Source: Macrotrachela quadricornifera
Lineage: Eukaryota; Rotifera; Eurotatoria; Philodinida; Philodinidae
Assembly (NCBI GenBank): GCA_022393335.1
Contig: JAJEKB010021185.1
Span: 1 to 64,000 of the forward strand
DNA length: 64,000 nucleotides
Direction: 5' to 3'
Shown: positions 11,631-23,160 of the stretch, piece after piece
Numbering within the stretch: the first letter of the stretch is position 1
Layout: every line of letters begins with the position of its first letter
Notes under the pieces: generated by a model
Seen by the model: the letters and a program-made list of their open reading frames with translations, nothing else
What the model was told of the DNA's origin: nothing
Database searches by the model: none
Made by a program: the position numbers and the translations under genes

Positions 11631-13481
11631 CTAAGAAGATATTTTTGATTGATTAAGAGATATATAATAATGATGAATATTGTATTTATCTCTTAATTGA
11701 CGCATTAATGTACGATTAAATGGACATAACATTTTTTTATCTCCATCTATTTCTTTCCAATGTCCACGTTCATGAATAACTTCATCAATCCAAAAATGAT
11801 AACAACCAAAATTAATACCTGCTGCTCTTGATGTAACAAGTTCACAAAATTGTTTATCTTTTTCACACATTTCAATGAATAATTTTCCATCTGGTGCTAA
11901 ACTTTCTATTGGATTTACTGGTATAGAAAATCCATTCATAATAATTTTAGCTGCTTCTTGAATAAGTTTTATTAAATATTCTTTTTTTATTCCTTTTGGT
12001 CTTTCATTAATAGGATAATATAATCCTTTAAGATAAGGTGCACCAGATACCATATATTGTTCAAGATATGTTGTATAAGTTATATTTTGATATTCTGCTT
12101 GTAATGATTGTAATCCACCAACATTAATAACAACTGATCCATCTGATAAAAATGTTTGATACATTTGACCTGTACCTGGTCCTGTTATATGAATATCCAT
12201 TGTACGCATTAATCGTAATTGTGCCATAAAATGATTTTCTTTTAATTCATATGTTGGTGATCTAACATCTACTTGAGTTGCATTGAATCGAGATGATTTT
12301 ATTTTTCGTTTTTCCATATGACCAAAATGTAAATATGATATGTTTATTAATGGCCATTCTAATTTACTTATATTTTGTATTTGATACATTTTAGTATAAT
12401 TATTTATTTCATTTATTACAGCATTCATTTCCTTCCTATCAGTTTCAGTATATCGTTTATTATCAATAATATAAGCACGTAATATATTATTTGAATTTCG
12501 TCTTTCTGCAGAATGTTTATATCGTCGAATTGGTGGAAGAATTCCATGTTGAGTATACATTCGATCACGAAAAAGTCTTGAACCATCTAATTCAATTCCA
12601 CCAGGTAATTGAAAATTTGATTGTGTACAACGTTGACACATCATTCCACCACCCATTACAAGTTCATCAAAAACAAACCAATTTTCATTTGACATATCAT
12701 TTAAAATATAATGTTTAATTATACCAAGACCAGCAAATCGATGAAATATTTCTTCATCTGAACAAGTTTGACATTGATCTATTGCACAAAGTAAACGAAA
12801 TGGACGAAGATGTCTAGGTGGAAAACGAATTAATGCAATATAAGCTGGATATAATGCATCAAAAAGTGAATGACCAATATTACCAAGCCATGGAAAACTA
12901 AGAAAAAGTGTAACATCAGGTATTACAATAGGATCAATTGAATAACGAACGAATTTTTCAAGTTTTATATATGATTCAAATTCATATCGTTTTGGTGAAA
13001 TAGTTTCCGTTCCAAATGAATATACACGTACATCAAGTACTGGTAAAATTGTTCCTTTAATGATTAAAATCATGAAAGTACTATTAATATAATATAAATT
13101 TTTATATAGACATGATTGATTACGTAATGGACCGATACATTTAACAGTTGTTTCTAATGAATCATTATCTCCAAGATAATGTGATTCTAATCGAGAAAAT
13201 ATATAATCACCAAAAGAATAATTTTTGTTTATTATCGTTATTGTCTTGGATTGTGTATATGTTGTATTACAAATATTCTTGTTTAATTCTGAATCATTTT
13301 TATTCTCATGTTCACAGGTTCGAGTTTGTAAGAAAGCACCATAGAAAATATTATTAGGAATTTTTCGATTCTGTATAATAAATTGAATAATACATATGAT
13401 TATTGTAATAATTGTGAATATTATAATGAATTTTACTGAACAGATCGATGAATTCTTCGAATTTGATTGAAACATTATCAT
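11631..13481 (-). CDS. GT61-like type II membrane glycosyltransferase
   Basis: 616 residues in one uninterrupted frame from the ATG at 13481. A short cytosolic N-terminus is followed by a signal-anchor of about 20 hydrophobic residues (16-37), then a luminal domain with several N-glycosylation sequons, as in Golgi/ER glycosyltransferases. Motifs resembling glycosyltransferase family 61 (EOGT/xylosyltransferase-like): LGNIGHSLFDALYPAYIAL near 195-215, and DIHITGPGTGQMYQTFLSDG near 435-455 followed by SVVINVG, equivalent to the HGAGxxNxxFLPPGxxVxEx block. Paired cysteines (CQTC, CQRC) suggest disulfides. Acceptor and sugar cannot be read from the sequence. Full length and intact. The GT61 call is by motif resemblance; a divergent family is possible. 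Confidence 0.7.
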   Translation of the reverse strand: MIMFQSNSKNSSICSVKFIIIFTIITIIICIIQFIIQNRKIPNNIFYGAFLQTRTCEHENKNDSELNKNICNTTYTQSKTITIINKNYSFGDYIFSRLESHYLGDNDSLETTVKCIGPLRNQSCLYKNLYYINSTFMILIIKGTILPVLDVRVYSFGTETISPKRYEFESYIKLEKFVRYSIDPIVIPDVTLFLSFPWLGNIGHSLFDALYPAYIALIRFPPRHLRPFRLLCAIDQCQTCSDEEIFHRFAGLGIIKHYILNDMSNENWFVFDELVMGGGMMCQRCTQSNFQLPGGIELDGSRLFRDRMYTQHGILPPIRRYKHSAERRNSNNILRAYIIDNKRYTETDRKEMNAVINEINNYTKMYQIQNISKLEWPLINISYLHFGHMEKRKIKSSRFNATQVDVRSPTYELKENHFMAQLRLMRTMDIHITGPGTGQMYQTFLSDGSVVINVGGLQSLQAEYQNITYTTYLEQYMVSGAPYLKGLYYPINERPKGIKKEYLIKLIQEAAKIIMNGFSIPVNPIESLAPDGKLFIEMCEKDKQFCELVTSRAAGINFGCYHFWIDEVIHERGHWKEIDGDKKMLCPFNRTLMRQLRDKYNIHHYYISLNQSKISS

Positions 13482-14589
13482 AATTCAATTAGAATCGGTT
13501 GACTAGGGAGATCGTATCCATAATATATCTAATTCGACCATAAATACGTTAATAGAAGTTCTTTTGACATTTTATATAATCTGTTATAAAAATGATAAAT
13601 AATTATTTTTCGGTAAGTTAGAAAATTCATATAATAAATTAAATACTTTTCCGAAAAAAAAAAATCAGTTACAGACAGTTCGATCTCATTTTTAAAATTG
13701 ATAGAAATTAAGAATGAAGACAAGATAATGTTTCACCAAAAAATTGTAGAGTTTAATATCACTTACAGAATCTCCAAACTGAGGATATCATGGTAACACA
13801 TATATGCATGACTATTACACCCCTTATAGTTGCATTCTGAGTATTTAAAAATTGAAAAAAAAATTCTGAAAACTGGTGAAGGACAACATAGATGCTTATA
13901 GAACAAATTTGTATATTCTGTCCTGTCTTACTCCCATATAAGCACAAAAAGCAAAATTGTTGCGTTAAAACGCGGTTTCGCAACATATTCGTAAAAGAAA
14001 TATTAACAGCATCTGATCATGTTTCATGTTAAAATCACGTTTATACGAATTTAATAAGAATTTAACTAAACGCGTTCGAATATGTTTCAAATATTTTTTC
14101 AATCAAATCGAGACGCGATCATATTTCTACGTGCCTTTGTACACGTTTATTCCTTGTGTATCAAACGTGATTTCTACCCCAAAAATTGCTGCTGTAAAAG
14201 TATTAACTACGCGATCAAAATCATTAGCTTACACACATTTTATTCATTGAAACTTCATTATACTTACAATAAAGAAAGTAGGTAATCAATATTTTTCTTA
14301 AATGTGTATGAATAATTATTTATTGATTAAATTCTTTGATAAAATTGTTTATCTTCTTATCAGTACACAGTAGCGTAGCCAGGAAATTTTCAGCTATGGG
14401 CTATTTCCCATGTAAAATAATGGATGATGCATCAAAAATTGTGCTGTTAGTCTTTTTGAAATTTCTTCTCTATTATTCCCTTGATTAAAAGCACTTTTTT
14501 ATCGAAAGATAGCGTTTGAAATTCTCTATAAAATCATATGCGATTTAATCCAGAAACTGTTTAGATATATCTGGAAAATGATGAAAAGT
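13482..14589. other. Intergenic stretch
   Basis: AT-rich with only short overlapping frames. Near 14370 the words GTAGCGTAGCCAGG resemble a transposon terminus, but no matching inverted copy was found. Confidence 0.4.
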
Positions 14590-15216
14590 AAAAGCATACA
14601 AAAAAGTATAAAAAAAAATAACGGGCTGATATTATGATAATAAATGACCACGCTTTACGTCCTATTTTTTTATCATTTCGTCTCATTAAAAACGTACAAA
14701 TATCAAGAGATGCAGCGTGAAAAGCTCTTCAATTTAAATGAGGCCGTTTATTTTATAATTCTATGCTCTGTACTTAAAAGGGACAACGTTTTATGCGATC
14801 AAATTTCAACTTTAAGAAAATAACACTCTTTTGGTCAAAGATGAATTTGTTCGTTTTTTATCCCATCTCTCTATATAATTGTTTTTTGTACATTGTAGAG
14901 CTTTTGATGTATTTGTTTTCAAATCCAACATATCAAGTAACAACAATACGATGAAATAATAAAAAAAAAACAAATTCATCTTCGATCAAAAAAATTATTA
15001 TTTTCATACAGTCGAAATTTAATCATTCAAAACTTTGTCCCTTTTAATACAAAACATGAATAAACGCTCTCACGGAAATTGTAAAGCTTTTTATACTATA
15101 TCTTTTGGTATTTATATCTTTTTAATGGAAGAAAATAATGAAAAAATGAGATAGAAAGCTCCCTCATTTATTTTACCAACTCGTTATTTTTACACCTTTT
15201 TGCATATCTTTATGTG
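14590..15216. repeat. Long diverged inverted repeat (fold-back element)
   Basis: The left arm (about 14590-14866) and right arm (about 14950-15216) align in inverted orientation over most of their length. Shared blocks include TTAAAAGGGACAA, CGATCAAATTT, AAGATGAATTTGTT, AAAAAGTATAAAA and GTTTATT. The arms are diverged and separated by about 85 bases. No coding capacity. Confidence 0.65.
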
Positions 15217-15258
15217 TCATATTGTTTCAAAAACATCTCAATAAGCAACAATGGGGAA

Positions 15259-15340
15259 GGATCTTGTTTGTTATACGCCATCATCCTCATGCCAACCTCA
15301 AGACTTTTGAAAAATGATGGCGTATAAACAAACAAGATCC
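15259..15340. repeat. Near-perfect 26/27-bp hairpin
   Basis: GGATCTTGTTTG followed by TTATACGCCATCAT (15259-15284) is repeated inverted at 15314-15340, with one extra base the only difference, around a 29-base spacer. It lies just outside the larger fold-back repeat. Likely a miniature transposon remnant; it could form a strong stem. Confidence 0.65.
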
Positions 15341-16199
15341 CAATTTTATTACCAAGTAAATATATAAAATGAGAGTTTTATTTCAACTTGATTCAAGCAC
15401 CATATTGAAATAGATATCTCATAAAACATTTCATGTAAAGTATAATAAAAATAGATAGAAAGAAAGAAAGGAAAGATTTCTTTGAGACCATAAATTCTAT
15501 TATTCATAAAGACGACAAAAATTTACGCGTAAAGAATGATAAATAGTCTCTGAAACCATTATCCAATCGAAAAGTGAATAGATACTAAAGCATCAATTGA
15601 AACTAATTTTACTATAAAACATTCAAATGAACTAAAAATTTGGATTTCGTAGTTTTACATGATAATTTTTTGAAGATTCATAAAAAAAAATTCAACAATC
15701 AAATTTTGATAAGTGTTTCTATTTTATCATTACTTAGTCTTTTCTAAACTTATAAATATTCTTTTATATGTCTGTGATTTCCAGTCATCTTCACATCTAT
15801 TGAATCAAAGATTTTAATACTATTGGGGTTACTCTTAATTTATGAAGTTACAAAAGTATTGACCTTAAAGTACTATAGTTGATTCAATATTCTCAAAAAA
15901 GTGGATAAAAATATATACGCCGTCGATTCACTGGAAAAAAATTGCCTATTGTTTTTTCTCGATCATTTAGTTAAATCAATATATGAAACGGATTATTAAA
16001 CTAACACCACTTAAATCGTCGAACATACTATATCATGATTTTATAGCATTGGGTAATTGTTCAATTGCCCATTTTATAATCGTATCTTAAATGAAGTACC
16101 TACGCAATATTTTAATTCTAGAGTTTCATTCTTTATTAGAATAGCTATTTTCATCTGATTTACAGTCTATTTGTCATATAAACAAGTTTTTTTTTTGTC
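15341..16199. other. Intergenic stretch
   Basis: AT-rich DNA without a recognisable gene or repeat. Confidence 0.45.
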
Positions 16200-16620
16200 A
16201 GATTTTTATCATAAATGATAAATATGTGAAAAGTAAAATGTTTATTCTTCTCTCAACTTACGGTATACAGTCGTAATTTTAACATTTTTATCACAAATGA
16301 AAAATAAAAAACTGTTTTTATTTTTCTAACTTATAAAACAGTGTTCATTGATTACTTCTATAATAGATGAAAAAGGAAAGCAAAAAAAAACCTTTTTTTT
16401 CTATAATAAATAAAATACGAAGGAAAAGAAAACACTTTATTCTCTTCTCAATTTATAGTGAAGTTCTCATTTGATATTTTCATTATAAATGATAAATCAA
16501 GAAGGAAAGCTTTTATTCTTTTTCTCAATTATAGTTAAGGAGTAATGATTGCTTCTGTTTTGAACGACAAGTAAAGAAAAAAAAAGCTTTTAGTCTTTTT
16601 TTCTTCACATCAAGGATATT
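16200..16620. repeat. Degenerate tandem repeat
   Basis: Four to five imperfect units of roughly 80-120 bases, each containing TTTATTCTTYTCTCAA, an ACTTATA/ATTTATAGT step and a CATTATAAATGATAAAT-like segment. Confidence 0.4.
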
Positions 16621-16799
16621 TCAATGTAAACGACCATATATCAATCCAATATGACGGTTATAAATAACATCCAAATGATGTTGAGAGGCATGATATGCAT
16701 GGTACAATATCTAACGGTCGAAAAGTAAGATACAGAATCGTCTGTTTTTCATATTAAATTTAAAATTAAGAAGCTCGATATGAACGGGCAAAGGTAGAT

Positions 16800-16990
16800 G
16801 ACTTTTATTGGGATATGAGGACATTGAACGATTGACAAAATCTTTGAAAAGTAATTTTTTTTCTCAATCTCGGTATTTTTTTTCAATTTTGGGACATGGA
16901 GACATCGAACGACTAATAAAATTTTAAAACAATAATTTTTTTTTCTCAACCTCGGTATTTTTTTGAACATTGGAACATTGAATGAGTGAT
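16800..16990. repeat. Two-copy direct repeat, about 84 bp
   Basis: GAGGACATTGAACGA...TTTTTTTTCTCAATCTCGG is repeated as GGAGACATCGAACGA...TTTTTTTTCTCAACCTCGG, with a third partial copy (GGAACATTGAATGA). No reliable coding sequence. Confidence 0.5.
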
Positions 16991-17409
16991 GAAGTATGAA
17001 TCAGATATTTTCGCGACGTATTTATTTTTGATGATAGAGATTTAAAAAAAGTCTCGTTGATTAGTATTGTTTTATTTTATTTTGTTCGCACCTATTATAT
17101 GAATAATATACTATATAGAATATATAGAAGATGATACTATGGTAAAAAAAAAATGTCTTAATTTGAAGCAGGAAAAAATGATGATAAGGTTAAAATCTTG
17201 TTTTTTCTGATTGTTTAGATTTACGTTCGATCAAAAAAAGGAAGGGCTGTCTATTCTGTTATTTTGCTCTCATGTTTATTTGTTTAAAAAAAAAAGTGAA
17301 TTGCTATTTATTTTCGTTTCAAGGTGTCTCTAACGAAAAATAGACAAAGTACCTGACATGAGACGCTCCCGTGTATAATGAAACGAAAGCTCTGGTTTGT
17401 ACACTAACA

Positions 17410-17757
17410 CTAATTGCATATGTAAGTGATATGTGGACGGGGAAGTAAACACCTTTTCGAAACCTCTTCGAGAAACAGTTGAATCTCAAGATCACTGCAT
17501 GTTCTATTACTTCTGATCGACAGACATATTCGTCGATCAATCATTGGTACTGGATAACAAATAGGATATAAATAACATCGAGGATGCTGAACACAGATGT
17601 GATTAGACTCTTGATATACATTGTTTGCATATTCACACGAAACAAGTTTAAAACAAGGTGTCCAAAGAAAGGCACAAATGCCAGTATCATCACTGGCACC
17701 TATTATATAAAAACAACCACCGGCACTATTTGTAGAGCATCGATCATATTGTGACAT
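17410..17757 (-). CDS. Cys-rich hypothetical protein or exon fragment
   Basis: 115 codons from the ATG at 17757. The first ~80 residues hold many cysteines in short spacings (DRCSTNSAGGCF, ICVQHPRCYLYPICYPVP), suggesting a disulfide-rich extracellular domain. No signal peptide is encoded in this frame, so an upstream exon may be missing. The C-terminal third is less convincing and an alternative frame overlaps it, consistent with a frame break near 17520. Family not recognised. Confidence 0.4.
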   Translation of the reverse strand: MSQYDRCSTNSAGGCFYIIGASDDTGICAFLWTPCFKLVSCEYANNVYQESNHICVQHPRCYLYPICYPVPMIDRRICLSIRSNRTCSDLEIQLFLEEVSKRCLLPRPHITYICN

Positions 17758-18286
17758 ATCATAACATATTTAAGATTTCACTTCAATTATAAACGAAATA
17801 AATTGATAACTGAATATGTAGAATGGAACGAAAATCAAACCTGTAAGGCTAAAATAGAAAACAGATAAATGCTAGAAGAATAAAAAATAAAAAATAAAAA
17901 TTAATCGAATTTACTTGAGGAGAACGAAAGCGAAATAACAGATTACACTACTGATCATAGTTTATGTTGAAATGATGCAGTATCATAAAAGTGTCTCTTG
18001 TTTTTATTTTAAGACACAGATGATATTTGAAACTATATTGCTTTAAAGTCGAAAAGCATTCATTCTAATGCGTCAATAAATGAAAACTCAATATTGATCC
18101 TATTACTTTTAACATACTTATCCTATTCTATGAAAAAAAATATCATTTTTGCGGAATCAAAGCGACGATTCGACATGTTGTGTGCACTCAACTCCACATA
18201 TTTCATTGTAGTCTGAAAGAGAATTCTTTTTGGCCTTGTTTCTTGAATCACACTTGTGACAATAAACGAAAGATACAATAAGTGTC
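17758..18286. other. Intergenic stretch
   Basis: No gene or repeat recognised. Confidence 0.4.
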
Positions 18287-19484
18287 AATGTTTTATCCAA
18301 AGGGAAGCATGGGACATTGTGCCCTCCGGGAGGCCGTGTTTGCCTCCCCGAAAAATGAAATAAGTTAAAAAAAAAACAAAATCAATATAATTTCTCTAAA
18401 ACCATTTTTATGGGGAGAGGGACTATTGGAGAAATAGTTAATAAATATAATATTAAAACGGAACAAATTTTGTTTTCTTAATATAAACTGTCTACCAAAA
18501 GTCATTAACGTCAATCAGATTCAAATTGCTTCTTATTACATCTCTGCTCTCAAAAAGTTGACATTATAACAATTTCTCTATTTTTGAATACCACTGCACA
18601 ATCTATGAACGAAATTTCTTTTATATCTAATATTTCATATGCTGCGCCTATATTATAAATACTTTCATTGAAACATTTTCAATATCATGTTCTAACCACT
18701 CTCGTACTCCCAATGGGGATGTAATGGATGTATTTTAGTTATCCGTGTATTTCTGAGTGCTAACCTAATTTAAAACTCAATTGAACGGTATCACAAAAAT
18801 CATCAGCTTTCTAACTTTTATATAAATATATGCATCAAAATCTCATCTCGATATATTTTTGTATTCATGGATGATACACAATTTAAGAAACTTGAAAAAA
18901 TGCCCTTTATTCAGAACGCTAATACTTGAAGAGTTAATTACAATGTCCTAATGTTAGAATAAACGAAAATTACTGTTATATAACTTACAAAAAAACGTAT
19001 TGACAGCATAAATATAACAATTCTATTCAACGCACTGAATCCCAGACGTTCGTGTGCTGAGATGATTTTCAGCAGAGCACTAATTACAAGTATCTCGTTT
19101 CCAATATATCAGAAGAACTTGGTGGGATACTCATCTGAAAACTGTTTCAGTATATGAGCACTTATTCAGACATTTGCATAATTCTCAAATATCAGGGAAA
19201 AATCTGTTCAACATTTTAGTGAATTAAACACTTGGGGCATCATAATAATGAAGTATTCAACCACTCATAAAGCTCATGAGTACCTTATAGTATGCAGATG
19301 CTGATAGGTATCTGTAGTATATTGTCATCCGAGTACCTCTTTTTACACTAGTAAAGCACTTTGAACTCAGTACCTGCACTTGGAAGGCTTGATAATTGTA
19401 TAGTAGTTCTACTTAAAAAAAATTTTACTTGCCTTCTCGATAAATGAATTTGCCTCCTCGGAGCAAAAAACCTGGATAAAACAC
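18287..19484. mobile_element. Possible 1.2-kb non-autonomous DNA element
   Basis: AATGTTTTATCCA at the left and, inverted, AGTGTTTTATCCA at the right bound the segment. Just inside each end is a GC-rich stretch with GGGAGGC/GAGGAGGC and TTTGCCTCC words, unusual for this AT-rich region. No coding frame and no target duplication seen. Tentative. Confidence 0.3.
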
Positions 19485-20309
19485 TAAACAGTGCTCTCGA
19501 TAACGAATACTTAAAGTATTTCAATCAGTTTTTTTCTATTGTATTTTCGCTGATCTAGTCAATAAATTAGAGTACAATATGATATTGTGAATCCATGTCT
19601 AGGTATTTTTGCAACTATTATTTAATGCTCCCAAATTTTTTCAAAGTCACAACTTGTATCCTCAACATAGTTGCCAATAGAAATTTAAAACAAAATGTAC
19701 TAAAATCAATTTTTTTCAATTGGGAAAATGAAAAATACGACCATTTCATTTTTCGGGAGTCATTTAAATTAATATCCGTTGAACAAATGAGTGATAAATA
19801 GGCATGCTCTCTCATAGTGTGACAGGTCCATTTACAAAAAAGTGAGAGTTGGTACCGCAAACATAAAAAAAGTTGATATAAGAATATTTTCAAATACAAA
19901 ATCATCAGAACATCAGTTATTTAAATTCTCTTTTTTTTTATCCTGATGCATGTCATCATGGTCGTAACAGAACCACAAAGAATCAATATTTATATTAAAA
20001 GCTCACTCAAAAAGTGTCAGTTTCCGTTAAAAATTTCAAAATTGAGATAAATGCATAGGAAGATACTCCAAAGCTGGCTCTTTTAGAAACAACATGATTT
20101 TTGTTGAAAAATATGCTTTTTTTCAAATATAATACAAAGTCCCTTCTGACTTTTCTCTGTTGATATTTTTCAGACGCGTATCCAAAAGTTGTCAGTGCAG
20201 GTTTGCCCAATGGATTTGTATATTTCTTTTTTGTTTGAAAGAGCATGTGAAGATGCAAGTATGCCATTTTCCTGTTTTTTTAACTAACTCTGTTTTTCCT
20301 ATACATATA
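19485..20309. other. Intergenic stretch
   Basis: Short opposing frames at 19595-19905 and 20007-20267 lack motifs and look like chance frames. Confidence 0.4.
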
Positions 20310-20665
20310 TAGGGTGGCCCAGGTTTGCTGGCTCGATTTGTGTAATTAACTGTTCTATCTTAAAACACGTACTTAAAAATTTATCTCTATGACAGAAATA
20401 TGCTCTACAAGGCAGCCTATGACTGACCATGCTTAACTCATATGATAAAAACGTTATAAACTTAGAAATATCTGTTGCAAAATTGTAAAGCATATTTCTA
20501 ATCTTATAACTTTCTTCCTATATGACTTAGGAAGATTCAGTGATAAGCTATTTTATAAAGTGTCTTTTACTGCATCTTTTCATCATAAAGATACATTTTT
20601 AAGCATGTTTTAATATAAAAAAATTAACTATAAAAATTGAGTCAGAACTTTTGGGGTCACCCTTT
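20310..20665. mobile_element. MITE with about 90-bp terminal inverted repeats, TA-type target
   Basis: The left end TAGGGTGGCCCAGG and inverted right end AAAGGGTGACCCCA continue as alignable arms (CTCGATTT/CTCAATTT, TTAAAACA, CTTAAAAATKTATCT). It lies where the right-hand copy of the surrounding inverted repeat reads TATACATATAG uninterrupted, so the ancestral empty site is visible. A TA or TATA target fits; a Tc1/mariner-like mobiliser is inference. Confidence 0.7.
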
Positions 20666-21031
20666 TATAGTTTTGTTTTATAAGATGAACAATGGGATTG
20701 CCAAAATACCAATGACTCATACCAATTATTTTTTCGTTCTATCACTGATGGATGCTATTTATAAGAGAGAAAATTTGTGTATTTCTTTTCTTCCGTTCTC
20801 TTACATCACATAATAAATGGATATATGAATTTATTCTAATGCATAGCACACATCAGTAACAGAAAGAAAAAAGTGACTAGTATCAGTGAATGACTGTTCT
20901 ATTCTTTTCGATTGGAACGACGCAGTGTTTTTTCTGCCCATTTTCTCTTTTTATAAAATAGTAATTCTTATTTTGCTTTATCAAAGTTACATATCATATT
21001 CAATGCAAAATTATGCACGAACAAAAAATAA
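20666..21031. repeat. Left arm of a long inverted repeat
   Basis: About 360 bases repeated inverted at 23871-24295. Shared words include TTTTGTTTTATA, CCAAAATACCA, GACTCATACCA, TTCGTTCTATCACTGATGG, CGTTCTCTTACATCA, AATAAATGGATATATGAA and TTGCATTGAATATGATATG (inverted). No coding frame. Confidence 0.75.
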
Positions 21032-21888
21032 TATTAAAAGAAGTATAACAGCAAGTAGCTAAATTCTAATCAAATGCTTATCATTTAGGAAGAATGAATG
21101 TAGTATGAGGAATAGATTTTGATATAATGACTAATCCACATTAAATAATTTTCTGATTAAATAGTCATCATTTTTGTTTGGTATAATTTAAGAAAAATCA
21201 TTGAGAAGCTCCGATAGTGTAGTAAGACAACAATTTTGTCGATGATATAAAATATTTCCTCGAATTTGTAATACTGTTAATTATTTGATTTCTTGACTTC
21301 GATGCAACAGAAAACTATGGAAATGTAATATTTTGTACACCGTTTTCTTCTGCTTTCATAAAACTGATCAAGTCTCAAATATTTGGATGATGTCGATAAA
21401 TACGAGAATTTATTCTATTGTGATATTCTACAATAAACAAGAGTAAAATTGATTAATGGACACCCTCACACCCCACCCTCACACTCACCCTCAAAATGAA
21501 GCTTTACTGAAAAGTGTTAAACTACAAATTACGCAAAATTTAACCGACTTTGTCCATCCTCATACTTATATCGGCTATGACTCAAGAACGGCTCTGCCAT
21601 TTCAGCTAAAAGTTTTAGTTTCTTTCTAACTTTGTTAGGGCTATCTAATGTGAAACTATTAGTCAAATTGGTGACATTCATTAAGCAACATTCTGCAGAA
21701 AATGATTGTGATTTAGAGGTAATATCTCTTAGTGATGCTAAGAATTTATTGAGAACAAAAGAAAGAAAGTGATTAATAGGTTCTAAATCTCAGAAAGGAA
21801 TGAAAACAATGGCTGGAGTAAGAAGAATAAGCGAAAAAAATGAAAGCTTTTAACATTAATGTTTCCGCTCAGATGTGGATGAATTAAA
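21032..21888. other. Intergenic stretch with a CCTCAC-rich tract
   Basis: Mostly AT-rich. At 21461-21492 there is a C-rich tract of CACCCTCACA/CACCCTC units. No gene recognised. Confidence 0.45.
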
Positions 21889-22695
21889 TCATGGTATCAG
21901 TGTTGATTTTGTGGTTTGCGCTGTTGATGTCGTTGTGAACATTTCACAAGGAGGAAATTGTTGGCACATAGTTGTGGGCTTTTGATAGAGCAGGGATAGT
22001 AAGTTACAATCAATACGACTTAGGCTATTCAAGGCTGGAATATTGTATGGTGTATTTCTTACAACGAAAGCTAGAGTGCCTGGTAATGCATATTCGGTTG
22101 GAGCATTGTGTGTGATACTATAATAATCATAACCATACAGGCCCCAGTAAGCGTCATTAGATGAATATTTGCGATATGCACTATTACCAAGAGGTGTAAG
22201 ATTTGCAGAATTCATAGCGATATAATTATCGCGATCTCCCCTTTGATGTTCAATTCGTTTTCCCAAAGTGATAGCCAAATATTTCATGACAGAATGTATA
22301 CTACTTAAGCAACCTGTAGATCCTCGTGCAAGAACGACCGGTTGCGATGTTTGAATCGCTCTCATTGCAAGATTAACTCCTGGATAAGCTGAACAGTATT
22401 CGACCTGTACACTATCCAACGGGGGATTCGCTGTTGGCAGTGGATCTGTATACGGTGTTATAAAGATTTTGAATCTGGGATCCGTGCAACTTACTGCAGT
22501 GAACGTAATTCCTCCCGGAAGATTAAAGATCAACGTGGAAATCGCCATATTTATCAGGGTGGCTTCACTAAGAGTACAACGTTGATCGATGCAATAGGGC
22601 ACGGTTGCACCTGACCATTTTGCATATGCTGGATCAACATTGATGGTACATGAGACAACATTTACGAGCGAGACAAGTACGACAAAAGTGACCAA
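21889..22695 (-). CDS. Secreted astacin-fold protein lacking the zinc site (pseudoprotease)
   Basis: About 268 codons. The frame has no in-frame ATG; it opens at a TTG (22695) inside a hydrophobic signal-like stretch, so the start is probably in an upstream exon or behind a frame error. Astacin (M12A) landmarks in order: WSGATVPYCID near 27-37; GSTGC near 125; the catalytic-helix region 138-148 followed by E149 and DRDNY (154-158); the Met-turn region YDYYSIT (189-195); and LSRIDCNLLSLLY (225-237), like the family's LSxxDxxxxNxLY. The HExxHxxGxxH motif reads KYLAITLGKRI: all three zinc histidines and the catalytic Glu are gone, while Leu and Gly remain, and the Met-turn Met is Thr. The tail is Thr-rich. 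Inferred secreted, catalytically dead protein, possibly a binding or inhibitory paralogue. Confidence 0.65.
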   Translation of the reverse strand: MVTFVVLVSLVNVVSCTINVDPAYAKWSGATVPYCIDQRCTLSEATLINMAISTLIFNLPGGITFTAVSCTDPRFKIFITPYTDPLPTANPPLDSVQVEYCSAYPGVNLAMRAIQTSQPVVLARGSTGCLSSIHSVMKYLAITLGKRIEHQRGDRDNYIAMNSANLTPLGNSAYRKYSSNDAYWGLYGYDYYSITHNAPTEYALPGTLAFVVRNTPYNIPALNSLSRIDCNLLSLLYQKPTTMCQQFPPCEMFTTTSTAQTTKSTLIP

Positions 22696-23158
22696 CGAAT
22701 AGATATCTCTGGTAGTTGAGAAGTCGAATATTTTTGTTTTGTACTTGCGCCGTAGATGTATCTGAAGAGTGATAGATGTTTATAATCCGTTTTGAGACCG
22801 ATAAAAACATTCGAACAAGACAAAAAGAGAGAGATACAACGGAAGAAATTGATATCACGTTTTTCTGCTGACTATTAAACATTCTTAAAAATAAGATTTT
22901 TTACCGAACCTACAAAAGTTGTCATTCCCGGCATACCATCCGAACCTTTTGTTGATTTCGTATAAAAAAGATTTCGCATAGAACCATTCCTAAAACGCAT
23001 ACAAAAAAGATTTCGTACCAAACCCTTTCTCCAAACCGACCAAAAGGTTCAGCAGACTGGATATCCTACGAAATTCCAAAAGAGCAGTTGTAGAAAAAGT
23101 TCAACACACGCCGTTTCTTACTAAACATTCTCATCAAAGCGTAAAAATTGATTACTAA
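22696..23158. other. 5' flank of the astacin-like gene
   Basis: Contains a minus-strand frame with an ATG at 22882 that could supply an N-terminal exon, but no convincing splice could be placed. Several CCGAACC/ACCAAAAGG words repeat loosely. Confidence 0.35.
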
Positions 23159-23160
23159 TA

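Noticed and set aside
16749..16970. 73-codon minus-strand frame with repeated residues
   Set aside because: It is produced by an 84-bp (multiple of three) direct repeat rich in A/T runs.
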